Notes under the pieces: generated by a model
The model's database searches: none
Told to the model about the DNA's origin: nothing
What the model saw: only the letters and a program-made list of their open reading frames with translations
Virus record (IMG/VR): IMGVR_UViG_3300021142_000066
Location: 1-42,492 of that record
From: a virus
Strand: one strand, 5' to 3'
Length of the DNA: 42,492 nucleotides
Made by a program: the position numbers and the translations under genes
Shown: positions 32,301 to 40,678 of the stretch, one piece after another
Numbering within the stretch: position 1 is the stretch's first letter
How the letters are laid out: the number at the start of each line of letters is the position of its first letter

Positions 32301-33332
32301 TAAAGAGCTCTGAATAAAAGTTTGCATATTATCTCCAGAACCAGCAACTGGAATATAGTAACCAAATATAGTAATAGACTCTCCAGCTGCTAATGGCTCT
32401 GATAAATTAAATGGAACATTGTACGTTACTCCTGTTTGCAGGTGTCCAGTATTATGTCCAAATATATAATGGTCAGGAGGAATTCCAATCAAGGCGTTAT
32501 CAGTATTCTTCATCCAAAATATACTAAATGCTCCTGTAAAAGAAGTATTTATTTGAAATTTTAATGAAAAATTTCCAGAAAATACAGGAGTTGCTCCATA
32601 ATAACTATAAGCTAAATAAGCTGGATTGTTATGAAGAAAGTCATTTAACGAAGCAAGAGAGTTTCCAATTTCATTAAATGATTGAGACTGTACAGAAAGA
32701 CCAGAAGAGTCTCCATCTTGATTTACCAACGAAATAGGAAATACAAAAAATGGCAATACTGGATAGTTTAAAACTTCAACAACAGGAGCAAATGTGTACT
32801 TGTTTATTAAAGTTACTCCATCAAATAAAACTGGTATAGCTTTTGGATTTGTAGGAGAGCAATCAATACTTAATTCAACATTATCATACTTTGATAGTAC
32901 TCCCCAAGGCCCATCATCAACAGTTGGAATAGAGAAAGTATTTGATTTAGGACTATATTTTTTTTGAGAAAAATCAAACTTTCCGGTATACGAAAGTTCA
33001 TAAACTCCTGTTGTAGATTGCCATTCAATAACAGTTAAGTATGCTAATTGCTCAAATCCTTTACCATTTAAGTAAAGATAATTAAGAATTGCAGCTCCGT
33101 CTTCCACAAAATCAAGCGGATAGCTTATTGTTCTGATTAAAGAAAAATACTTTTCATTTGTTCCAAATTCTATTGAAGAGTTTTTTAAATTAGCAGGATT
33201 AAATTGCAATGGATTTGGTCTTGCATTACCTGTTACAATCCATGAGCCATCAACAGAACGAGATGCGCTGTAGTACATCTTGTTACTGTCAGATATAAAC
33301 AAATAAACATTTCTTTGATTTCTTCCTGCCAT
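29376..33332 (-). CDS. Large tail-tip / baseplate protein with Ig-like repeats
   Basis: A 1318-residue protein directly downstream of the tape measure, where distal tail and tail-associated hub proteins are encoded. Roughly residues 570-840 hold three repeats with the pattern P-L-I-x-G-x-x-x-P-G-x-x-V-x-V (for example PRLEGVCIPGNTVNVYYD, then PLIRGIAQQGTSLVIKIDG and PLIKGVGVPGTLVNVWLD), bacterial Ig-like modules that often bind sugars on cell surfaces. The ends are beta-rich without clear motifs. No peptidoglycan hydrolase motif seen. Confidence 0.72.
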   Translation of the reverse strand: MAGRNQRNVYLFISDSNKMYYSASRSVDGSWIVTGNARPNPLQFNPANLKNSSIEFGTNEKYFSLIRTISYPLDFVEDGAAILNYLYLNGKGFEQLAYLTVIEWQSTTGVYELSYTGKFDFSQKKYSPKSNTFSIPTVDDGPWGVLSKYDNVELSIDCSPTNPKAIPVLFDGVTLINKYTFAPVVEVLNYPVLPFFVFPISLVNQDGDSSGLSVQSQSFNEIGNSLASLNDFLHNNPAYLAYSYYGATPVFSGNFSLKFQINTSFTGAFSIFWMKNTDNALIGIPPDHYIFGHNTGHLQTGVTYNVPFNLSEPLAAGESITIFGYYIPVAGSGDNMQTFIQSSLFSMVVKTKAQPSIAYALRPLDLLQEIVNKATLGRYSINSNYFSTNNNIVALPGSSIRNQPNAYIATTFNDFFKSYDASLFLALRVINGELWIEPAKDIYTQQTVLFYLGEVSDLELENATEFEYNSIDIGSPNQDYRHPSGILEVNSTNKFSLPVISVDKKMSVVPKYRQGCYDIEFLRIDYQGQSTQDNSGDTSVYMVDISDETEMAQTEIENFVDVTINSEPLEPLIRYPSNNAIINYNKPRLEGVCIPGNTVNVYYDSVLDGSTTAGSDGSWSYDFSTALSSYDPGIATGIHIIDVTYGTEADPKSTITVTIDTTQTCPIIVTYPSNNQSLYDNEPLIRGIAQQGTSLVIKIDGVTIETRFADGSCLWKTQAPVLINGNHTIDVNGVVSTFNVQAYTEYPLITSFSQGFQEVNNLPLIKGVGVPGTLVNVWLDYITYKSLGDCYVDANGDWSLQVVPTTYIDPISLATVVMAPISDGLHILSTSLQVENVSINIVGYKLNRPEYSSITGVTDNTVFNTTLSPKRALMARYPFLSSIMQQQKNGVIQFQTASKNPNQVTTLNGVTISERASINQSELGDPLFMLEYATFKTRVPLNFNQILYNFSKGGLVVFDFRGTTFYCLPIGSMSMANITDDVQNWKLLLSPKTSYNSLLNAYKNGININLMKNSFYHSDYNSLHFVDYDFTQDEKYNNKELYEDWFNNRNEPWVVNPMYIQKFQRTDPIVDQIIANGVNDLTLCLYKCLDGSLVDTFNYLPVTPAPIPIPDIVFEVSVDLSIYPEDQYFFVVKSAGNPVAISERIETRDKWPKTILVEAFNSINKTGFFFSTGIKSIFRTEGLVAKLQPNPTFITYVDELGNSQLLYSVAARKRDIYFGDAAGMPDYLYLKITEALQLDNLFVEGQQYVMSQDDKLSSSDDVSGFPMYYFKVAMLLSINNQGNVFAAAPGAITGGITIVADAVAFGGKPGSLINITLE

Positions 33333-33334
33333 GA

Positions 33335-36300
33335 TTAATTCCTCCCAAGTGTTTTCTTTCTGTATGACTGAAATCCTAAATCAACGTTTACGTTAACTTG
33401 GGTAGTTTGTTTTTGCTCTTTTTGCTTTAATTGTTTTGCAAGCCATTTAACCTGACTCCAATCACTATAAGATGCACTTTTGTCTTTTATTTCAGGTATT
33501 GCGTTTATAGGTAAAAACTCAGTTCCTTTTTGAACAAACCCAATAGTATCAGAAGTAACCAATACGGGAGCCTTTCCTGGCTCTTTCATTAACTCTGCTC
33601 CAGCTTCGCCATAACGAGCAATGCCAGAATATTTCATAGTTCCACCTTCTGCAAACTCTGGTATTTTTGTTGCAAGTATAGTAGCAACCTCAACAGCAGC
33701 TATTGCACCAACTATTGCAGCTGCTACTGGACCATATTTTAATGCAGAAACAGTTGCTTCTGCTCCAGATATTAAAGCTTGTGTAACAGCTATTTCTTTA
33801 TCCTTAACAGCGTTATCGTGCTTTATTTTACGTTCTTCAAGCATTATCTGCTTGTCGTATTCTGTTTTTTGCTGAGCAAGTTTAATTTCCAGCGCAGCTT
33901 TATCTTTTGCTGACAGCGTTGATTGCTCTAATGCTTTTTGGTTTGCATCAAATATTTCATCTTGAACTTGTTTTACTTGTTCAAGTTTTCCAATTCGATA
34001 TTCTGTTTCTGCGTCAATAATAGTCTTAACTCCATCAAGTGTTTTTTGAGCAAGTTCAATTGATTTTGAACGCTCAAACTCTTTTATTTCTTTTGTGTGA
34101 GCAGCTTTATCTTCCTCAAGTTTTAAGGAGTCATCACCGTATTTCTTTTCCAAATCAATTAAATACTTATAAAGATTTGCTTGATTTTCTTTTTCTTTAT
34201 CAAGTATTGATTTGTTTATTTCAGAAGGATCTTTGTTGAAATTGTTTTGAGCTTCGTTTATTCCAGGTTTATTACCCTCTATCGCATTTTGAGTATTTCG
34301 TATTTCAAATAGGTCATCATTAAGCTTGTCTTGTTCGCCTTTTACATTTCTTGATTTTGTTATTTTGTCAAGCTTAATACGATAGTTTTCATAAGATACT
34401 TCTTTCTTTTCAAGACTATCATTTAAGTCTTTTAACTGGTTTGCATATGAAATCTTGTAACTTTGCTCTGCTTCAAGATTTGTGTCTTTTAACTCTTTTA
34501 ACTGAGTTTGGCCAGACGATGTTACTATATCGCCAACCTGTTTTGGAGCAAGAGACAATATACCCTTAACGCCTTTATCGTAAGTAGAGTTTGCTGCATC
34601 AACTTCTGATTTTATTAAACCTTTTGTTGGGTCATTAAGTACTTCGTCTCTATTTAATTTAAGTATTTCTTTTTGCTTTTCCACAAAAAGTAAAAATGCA
34701 GATATGCGCTCTTGTAGAGATTTTTCAGTATTTTGAGTTATTGAATGATTATATTCTGAAGATATTTCGAGTTCATTACGATAAGATATTGTTTTAGCTT
34801 TTAAGTTTCTTTCTTCAAAACCTTCATTTACCTTATTGGTTTCTTCATTATACTGCTGGTCTAATCTTAACAACTCTTCTAATTGTTTTCTTTTTGCAAG
34901 TATAATATCGTCATTAGATGTAGAGTTATTTGCAGTTATATTAAAAGTATCAAGAGATATAACTTTTTGCTGTGCAGAATATTTTGCCTGTTCAGCTTCA
35001 AGTATTTCTTTTTGAGTTGAATGAGCGCTTTTTATTATAAGTTCATTTGCTGCAATAGTGGTTTCAAGTTTTTGTTTTTCTGTATCAACATAAAGCTTAC
35101 GAGCTTGGTCTGCATTAAACTTTTGAAGTTCTGCATCTTTTTTATCAAGGTCTTGCTTCGCTTCGTAATAATCTTTAGTATTGGATACAGCTGCACTATA
35201 AAGCTCTTTTTGATACTCAATATCTGATTTAAGCTGGTCAATTCTAACTTTTATATCAGATGATTGATAAAACTCACTTTTTTTATCGTGTAACAATTTA
35301 TTCCAACTATCAACTTCTTGAAGAAGTTTATACATTGTATCTTTACTACTTATTACAGCAGACTCTGTCAATGCAAGACCCTGAGTTCCTCCTACAGTAT
35401 TTGATATACCTTGAAATTTAGTTCTTGCATTTGCTACACCTTCAGCAAGAGTTTGATTAAGATTTGCTCCAAATGATTTATTTATATCAGTTTGGCGTTC
35501 TCCTGCTTTTGAACCGGTATCACCTATTTCATCAAGATATTCTTTCCTACTTTTTATAAGCTCATTATATATTGAAATTTGCTCTTTAAGAGTATTGTTA
35601 ATATCTGTTTGGTTTTTTTCTTCATCAACAAGTTTATCATTTAAACCAGATATTGCGCCAACTACTTTTTCTATAGCTTCAAACGCAAGATTAAATATAC
35701 CAGCCATACCAATACCTGGAAGTATATAAGCCAATGTCCTTACAGAACCAAGTGCTTTTCCAAGTGAACCACCAAACAATTGACCGCTTCTTGCTCCTGA
35801 ACTAACTGCTTGGTCTATTCCGTTTACTATTGACTGCGATGCCCTTAAGTCAGTTAACGCAGCTTTTGTCTCAGGTGCATTTTTACCCTTATTTATATAT
35901 AAGTTAGAATACAAAACCTGTTGGTCTTTTATAGCTTGTTTTAATAACTGGTAATCAGATAATAGTCTTTCTTGAGCACGAGACTCGTCTCTTGCTGCTT
36001 GTTCAGCTTGTTTTGCAGCTTGTAAAGCATCTCTTGATGCTTGGCGACTTGCTGCGGATGCTTGTTGAGCAGAACGTGCAGCTGCTTGATTTGCTGCCCT
36101 TGTTGCCTCTATTGCTGCTGTTTGAGCTGTTTGAGCTTGTATTGCATCCAATATAGATTTAAGCATTTGCTCGTTTGCAGCAACTGCAGAAGTTGAAAAA
36201 GACTGTTGTTTTTGTTGAAGAGAAGCAAGTCCAGCATTTAACTGGTCTATTAAATCATTTGTTTTTGCGATTGAAGAATTAAAAGCGTTAAGTCCATCAA

Positions 36301-36439
36301 TAGACAATGGAGTAATTTTACTTCCATCATATTGAGATAGTTTATCAAAAAGAGCAATAAACTCCTGAAGAGTTTGTTTTTTCTGGTCATTAAAATCAGA
36401 AACATCAAGACCTATTGCTGTTATATTTTGCCCTGCCAT
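33335..36439 (-). CDS. Tail tape measure protein
   Basis: A 1034-residue protein that sets tail length and forms the DNA channel. It is mostly charged coiled coil, with an Ala/Gln-rich stretch at 90-160 and one hydrophobic region near the C terminus (YGPVAAAIVGAIAAVEVATI) followed by the typical FAEGGTMKYSGIARYGEAG segment. A hydrophobic PGIGMAGIFNLAFEAI segment lies near 240. Length predicts a tail of about 150 nm by the usual 0.15 nm per residue. It follows the assembly-chaperone-position gene. Confidence 0.88.
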   Translation of the reverse strand: MAGQNITAIGLDVSDFNDQKKQTLQEFIALFDKLSQYDGSKITPLSIDGLNAFNSSIAKTNDLIDQLNAGLASLQQKQQSFSTSAVAANEQMLKSILDAIQAQTAQTAAIEATRAANQAAARSAQQASAASRQASRDALQAAKQAEQAARDESRAQERLLSDYQLLKQAIKDQQVLYSNLYINKGKNAPETKAALTDLRASQSIVNGIDQAVSSGARSGQLFGGSLGKALGSVRTLAYILPGIGMAGIFNLAFEAIEKVVGAISGLNDKLVDEEKNQTDINNTLKEQISIYNELIKSRKEYLDEIGDTGSKAGERQTDINKSFGANLNQTLAEGVANARTKFQGISNTVGGTQGLALTESAVISSKDTMYKLLQEVDSWNKLLHDKKSEFYQSSDIKVRIDQLKSDIEYQKELYSAAVSNTKDYYEAKQDLDKKDAELQKFNADQARKLYVDTEKQKLETTIAANELIIKSAHSTQKEILEAEQAKYSAQQKVISLDTFNITANNSTSNDDIILAKRKQLEELLRLDQQYNEETNKVNEGFEERNLKAKTISYRNELEISSEYNHSITQNTEKSLQERISAFLLFVEKQKEILKLNRDEVLNDPTKGLIKSEVDAANSTYDKGVKGILSLAPKQVGDIVTSSGQTQLKELKDTNLEAEQSYKISYANQLKDLNDSLEKKEVSYENYRIKLDKITKSRNVKGEQDKLNDDLFEIRNTQNAIEGNKPGINEAQNNFNKDPSEINKSILDKEKENQANLYKYLIDLEKKYGDDSLKLEEDKAAHTKEIKEFERSKSIELAQKTLDGVKTIIDAETEYRIGKLEQVKQVQDEIFDANQKALEQSTLSAKDKAALEIKLAQQKTEYDKQIMLEERKIKHDNAVKDKEIAVTQALISGAEATVSALKYGPVAAAIVGAIAAVEVATILATKIPEFAEGGTMKYSGIARYGEAGAELMKEPGKAPVLVTSDTIGFVQKGTEFLPINAIPEIKDKSASYSDWSQVKWLAKQLKQKEQKQTTQVNVNVDLGFQSYRKKTLGRN

Positions 36440-37062
36440 TATTTTTGGTTTTTTAACGCTTCTGCTTCTTCGTTATTTTGAACAATCATTATTGCAAGTT
36501 CTTCAAGACTTCCAACTCGTTCTCTGTCAATCTTGTACCCATTTTTAGAAAGCATATTTAACATCTTTATAAAACGAATACGAGACTCTTTTAATGTATA
36601 ATTAACAAGTCCCTTTGACTTTTCTTCTCGATAATCCTTAAGTTCTTTTATACATTCTTCTAAACGAAGTTCGTATTTCTTTTCCTTTGACTCTATTCTA
36701 AGTATCTGTTTTAAAAAATCATCTACTGCAACTTCGTCAAATATTAAACTTGAGTTTCCTTTCCACAAAAGATTATGGCCAAATGGTTTAAAGAATTCTA
36801 ATTGATTTAGAAATGGAATATTAAACTCTGCTAAAAACTCTTTTTGTAAACGTATTGCAATTTTTATAGAGTTAATCCTATTGGATATAAAATGTATATA
36901 CGATACCTTTTCAAATTCCTCTGTTATCGAAACGCCTGAAGCATCAATATAGTACACATAAAGTTCATCAAAGTTTTCTTTTGAAATCTCTGTATAGTCT
37001 TCATTAAACCAGCACTTCATGAACTGATTTATCGTTACTTCCTCAAAAGAAAAATGTTTCAT
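36439..37062 (-). CDS. Putative tail assembly chaperone
   Basis: A 207-residue helical protein immediately upstream of the tape measure, sharing one base of start and stop. This is the position of tail assembly chaperones. The sequence (FSFEEVTINQFMKCWFNEDY at the start, a basic helical second half) has no recognised motif. No slippery frameshift site was seen at its end, unlike the classical G/GT pair. Confidence 0.55.
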   Translation of the reverse strand: MKHFSFEEVTINQFMKCWFNEDYTEISKENFDELYVYYIDASGVSITEEFEKVSYIHFISNRINSIKIAIRLQKEFLAEFNIPFLNQLEFFKPFGHNLLWKGNSSLIFDEVAVDDFLKQILRIESKEKKYELRLEECIKELKDYREEKSKGLVNYTLKESRIRFIKMLNMLSKNGYKIDRERVGSLEELAIMIVQNNEEAEALKNQK

Positions 37063-37535
37063 TGTGCGAATTTAGTATTTATAACCTGCTCTAATTCAGG
37101 TAGTATTATTTCATCTCGCAATCTTTCTAATGACTCTTGATTTAACTGCATTACAGTTTCTCCAGACTGGTCAAGTATTTTATCAAAGTACGATACAGAA
37201 GATTTAATAGTAAACAATCCGTTATCAACCTCTAAAAACATTTGTCCGTAAAAATCACCAAACATAAAGTTTGTTATAAAACTTGTTATTCTACCAGTTC
37301 CTTGTCCAAATTCAAGTTTGTACTTTACTGTTTGTGGATTGTATTGAGTTGAACCAAAAACAGTCGTAGGCCCATCTCCGCTTTGACCTTGCTTTAGTTG
37401 CTCTTGAAGTAATTCAATAACATACTCCGAGTTGTTACGTAAAATGTTTTCTATTTCATCTTCTATAACAAAGTCCTCTAATGCACGTATAGTATTATAA
37501 AATCCTTCTAATGGCACATATTCTTTTAGCCGCAA
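37059..37535 (-). CDS. Tail-associated hypothetical protein
   Basis: A 158-residue protein between the tube protein and the chaperone-position gene. The frame opens with a TTG at 37535 (MRLKEYVPLEGFYNTIRALE); there is no ATG upstream in frame and no early internal ATG. The TTG lies in the U tract of the terminator just before it. The charged N-terminal helix and beta-rich middle give no known family. Overlaps the next gene by four bases. Confidence 0.65.
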   Translation of the reverse strand: MRLKEYVPLEGFYNTIRALEDFVIEDEIENILRNNSEYVIELLQEQLKQGQSGDGPTTVFGSTQYNPQTVKYKLEFGQGTGRITSFITNFMFGDFYGQMFLEVDNGLFTIKSSVSYFDKILDQSGETVMQLNQESLERLRDEIILPELEQVINTKFAQ

Positions 37536-37536
37536 A

Positions 37537-37563
37537 AAGCCGCCATAACTAGTATGGCGGCTT
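37537..37563 (-). terminator. Strong hairpin terminator after the tail tube gene
   Basis: AAGCCGCCATA (37537-37547) pairs perfectly with TATGGCGGCTT (37553-37563) around a five-base loop ACTAG. On the minus strand the stem is followed by five T residues. It lies after the abundant tube protein gene and would reduce transcription of the downstream minor tail genes. The TTG start of the next gene falls in the T run. Confidence 0.8.
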
Positions 37564-37586
37564 GTAATCTGTCGGCTTGCATTACC

Positions 37587-39584
37587 TTACGCGGCAATAA
37601 CAGCAAATTTAATACCTTCGTATCCATCAACTCCATTCGTAAGCAATGTTGCTGGCGGAACGAGCTGAACACGGTATGATTTTCCGTGAGTGTATGTACC
37701 AGCTAAAAGTGCTATTGCTGGAACATAGTTTGTATCTCCTGGCTGGCCAACTGCAGGAATTGAAGAGATGCCTGTTGGAGTAATAACGGTATTGTTGTCA
37801 GTTTCTGTAACAATAAAGTTTGCAAGTTGTAACAACTCTGAACCAAGCAAAGTAATCATATCTGTCTTTGCGCATTCTCCTTGTATATAAACATGAAGCG
37901 CAAGTAGTGATGATACGCCACCCGTAAATGCAGTTTCTGTAGCAGATGCAGAATATGCACCACCTGTAAAGTTTTGCTCTGTTGCAGACGATTGGAATAA
38001 CCCTCCTGTAAACGCGGTTTCTGTAGCAGATACGGTTCCAGTAACAGTTGCTGTTGGACTAATTCCATTCAAAGAGCTTCCTTTGGATGTTGCTGCGGTT
38101 ATAGTTATAACAGCTCCTGCAGATGTTGCACTGTACCCTCCATTTATACCAGTAAGAGACCCAATCTGGGCTGCAATTTTAGATGCAAGTAATGTTGCGG
38201 TTGTTTCTGTAGACTCCTGAGTAACAAGACCTGATATCGTAAGGCCTGATACATTTATTCTTATTGTATCATTTGTTGCTCCTAAAGAAACTGTTACAGT
38301 AGCAGTAGCTGCCGTATTTGAAGGATTAACATTTGTAATAGTTGCTGTACAAGCAGTACCATTTAAAGAACTTCCTAAAGATGCAGGAGCAAAAATAAGA
38401 ACGTTATTTGCAGATGGATTAGTTGCTGTATATCCACCATTTGTACTAAAAGAACTTGTTATTGCAGCAGCTATCTTAGCAGCCATTAATGCAGATGTTG
38501 TTTCTGCTCCTGTAACTGTTACATCTCCTGAAATAGTCGTACCGCCAACTTTTACATTAAACACATCTCCAGTAGTTCCTATTACTGGAATTATTACACC
38601 AACCGCACCAGTTGCTGCTTCTGTTTGAATAACAGTAACTGGTAAAACTGTATTTAAAGAAGCGCCAAGTACAACAGGAGCTGTTATTGTTATAACATTT
38701 CCTATCGCAGAAGCGGTATAGCCACCGTTTATTGACGTTGTACCGTTTATAGCATAAACTATATCTTCTGCCATAAGAGCATCTGTAGTATCATGCACCG
38801 TTTGTTGAACAAGGCCTGATATTGATACTCCATTAACGTGAACATCAAACGTATCTCCTGTTGCTCCGTGCGTTATTGTTACAGTTGCCGTTGCCGATGT
38901 TTCTCCTGTAAGTGTATTAGTTGCTGCATTTACATCAATATCTATCAGCCCCATTATATCAAGCAATGCAAGGCCGCCTGAAAGTATTTTACCGTTTTGC
39001 ACATACTCTTGAGGATTGTACGAAAGGTAAAACATATTTTTATAAGGCGTGTTTTTTAAATCGGCAAGGGTTGGAGCTGGACTGTACATAAAGTCTGTTA
39101 CCAATGCCTGAAAAGTTCCATCGCCATTGTCATGAACAAGCATATTTCCCTGCTTGTCTATTTCCAATATAGAATAGCCGCTTTTGTTTAAGCTTTGTAA
39201 AGCCTGAGCATAACAGATGCCACCACTTGTAGTTTCAAAACTACGGTTATAAAAACCGTAACGCAAGAAAACTGTACTACCATCATCCAAGGTAATAAGC
39301 ACGTCGCTTTCTTTGTTATTTGTTATTGTGCGTATTGGAGCAGCGTTTCCAAAGAAAGGGTAAGCCCTCCTGTTTTTAGGAGCGTGAACCAAATTAGTTA
39401 ACCAAGTTGTTGGGTCAGCTAAGTCAGTTAATGTAAAGGTTTGCCCTTTAGGAAGAGCAATAAATGCTGCAGAAGGCCCCATGCTAATATCGCATGTTTT
39501 GCCTGTGTTCTTGATAACGTCTCCTACTTGGCAAGCGTCAATCATTGCAGCATACATAAGTCGAATAAAGTTTATTGAGTTCAT
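37587..39584 (-). CDS. Major tail tube protein with three inserted repeat domains
   Basis: A 665-residue protein in the major tail position. Residues 1-220 and 560-665 appear to be the tube core, including GKTCDISMGPSAAFIALP and the C-terminal SYRVQLVPPATLLT. Between them are three tandem domains of about 90 residues (231-318, 327-417, 426-516), each with GATGDTF or a close variant, VSISGLV, NGGYTA and LGASLN-type landmarks, then three short ATETAFTGG repeats (519-557). The repeats probably project from the tail surface. Alternatives such as a capsid fibre are less likely given the gene order. Confidence 0.7.
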   Translation of the reverse strand: MNSINFIRLMYAAMIDACQVGDVIKNTGKTCDISMGPSAAFIALPKGQTFTLTDLADPTTWLTNLVHAPKNRRAYPFFGNAAPIRTITNNKESDVLITLDDGSTVFLRYGFYNRSFETTSGGICYAQALQSLNKSGYSILEIDKQGNMLVHDNGDGTFQALVTDFMYSPAPTLADLKNTPYKNMFYLSYNPQEYVQNGKILSGGLALLDIMGLIDIDVNAATNTLTGETSATATVTITHGATGDTFDVHVNGVSISGLVQQTVHDTTDALMAEDIVYAINGTTSINGGYTASAIGNVITITAPVVLGASLNTVLPVTVIQTEAATGAVGVIIPVIGTTGDVFNVKVGGTTISGDVTVTGAETTSALMAAKIAAAITSSFSTNGGYTATNPSANNVLIFAPASLGSSLNGTACTATITNVNPSNTAATATVTVSLGATNDTIRINVSGLTISGLVTQESTETTATLLASKIAAQIGSLTGINGGYSATSAGAVITITAATSKGSSLNGISPTATVTGTVSATETAFTGGLFQSSATEQNFTGGAYSASATETAFTGGVSSLLALHVYIQGECAKTDMITLLGSELLQLANFIVTETDNNTVITPTGISSIPAVGQPGDTNYVPAIALLAGTYTHGKSYRVQLVPPATLLTNGVDGYEGIKFAVIAA

Positions 39585-39585
39585 T

Positions 39586-40116
39586 TTAACAAGGTTTTTG
39601 TGTTTCTATCAATTGTATTTCAAGTTGATTTATGTAAATAATATCAACATAGTCACTTAATCCTTTTGGTGCAACTCCTGGACTATCAACTTTTTTATGT
39701 TTGATTGTGCCTGGGTCTTGAACTATTATGTTTGGGTGCCTCGCTATTTGATTAAGAAATTCGTAATAGCATGGATAAAGTACCGTTAAAAAGTTTCCTG
39801 TATCAGAATACCTTGTTAGTATATCATCCGTACCATTACTTAATGCCGCAATTACTATTTGAGGTATAGTTACCTTTGCGTAAAAACCAACAACATCCCT
39901 TTGTTCAACGTCAGGAATAATCATAGCTATTAAAGGATATTTCAAATCCTGAAAAGTATTTGAATTATCCTTATCACTTAAATCCTTAAGTATATTAAGC
40001 TCTCTGCCTGGCTGGTAATTCAAAGTGTATAAACTATTATCTGGTTTATAAACCCTCATATTGTTAACAATTTCTTTAAAAATGTTAACTAATACTACAG
40101 GATTACTTTTGTTCAT
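39586..40116 (-). CDS. Putative tail terminator / completion protein
   Basis: A 176-residue protein between the connector and the tail tube gene, the usual place of the tail-to-head joining protein. Features: an N-terminal helix (VVLVNIFKEIVNNMRVY), a beta core (FYAKVTIPQIVIAALSNG) and a C-terminal strand (YVDIIYINQLEIQLIE). No named motif. Assignment is by position and size. Confidence 0.55.
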   Translation of the reverse strand: MNKSNPVVLVNIFKEIVNNMRVYKPDNSLYTLNYQPGRELNILKDLSDKDNSNTFQDLKYPLIAMIIPDVEQRDVVGFYAKVTIPQIVIAALSNGTDDILTRYSDTGNFLTVLYPCYYEFLNQIARHPNIIVQDPGTIKHKKVDSPGVAPKGLSDYVDIIYINQLEIQLIETQKPC

Positions 40117-40661
40117 ATTCCAAAAAAGTTTATAGATTTTGCAATATCAAGTGTTTGGCAAAGATTAATTCTTGTAAATTCAGGATAAGTAGTTTGGTTA
40201 CTCCACAAAAAAGAGCACAGAGAACGTGTTTGCTTAGCAAAATAATTCCAAGCGTCAATCTGCTTTTGGTCAGGGCTTGTATTAATCGCAGCTTCGCCTT
40301 TTTGTATCACCGTTGCAACTCCTGTTGTAAGAGTTGCTGATACTCTTTCAAAATTAAAGAATATGTATGATGCAATAAGCGATAGCGTTGTATCGTGAAC
40401 AAGCCCGTCCCAATAAGAAAGTACGCCTTTTAAATCTGTGTACTCTTTGCCATTTAATAAGTCCTGCATTCTTTGACTGGTTGGGTCATTATACCCATCA
40501 TCTTTAAACGCTTTGTAAAGCTTGTATCCTAATATTGTTTTTAAGCATTCTGGCTCGTATTGACCAATAATAGAATTTAACCTTTCTAAAACAATTGCGT
40601 TTGTTTTGTTAGGTACATTATTTTCACCAATGAAAAATGCAGAACTTATTATTAATGACAT
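40113..40661 (-). CDS. Putative head-tail connector protein
   Basis: A 182-residue mostly helical protein with the layout of phage head-tail adaptors: ERLNSIIGQYEPECLKTIL, then WDGLVHDTTLSLIASYIFF, and an aromatic C terminus. It follows the capsid and secreted proteins and overlaps the next gene by four bases. Similar proteins are common in Bacteroidota phages (DUF6712-like). Confidence is moderate because recognition is by pattern and position. Confidence 0.6.
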   Translation of the reverse strand: MSLIISSAFFIGENNVPNKTNAIVLERLNSIIGQYEPECLKTILGYKLYKAFKDDGYNDPTSQRMQDLLNGKEYTDLKGVLSYWDGLVHDTTLSLIASYIFFNFERVSATLTTGVATVIQKGEAAINTSPDQKQIDAWNYFAKQTRSLCSFLWSNQTTYPEFTRINLCQTLDIAKSINFFGI

Positions 40662-40678
40662 AAAATACTTTTTACAGA

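Noticed and set aside
36439-37062. Programmed frameshift in the tail chaperone position
   Set aside because: No convincing slippery sequence was seen near the end of the gene, and the next frame is the tape measure with its own ATG.
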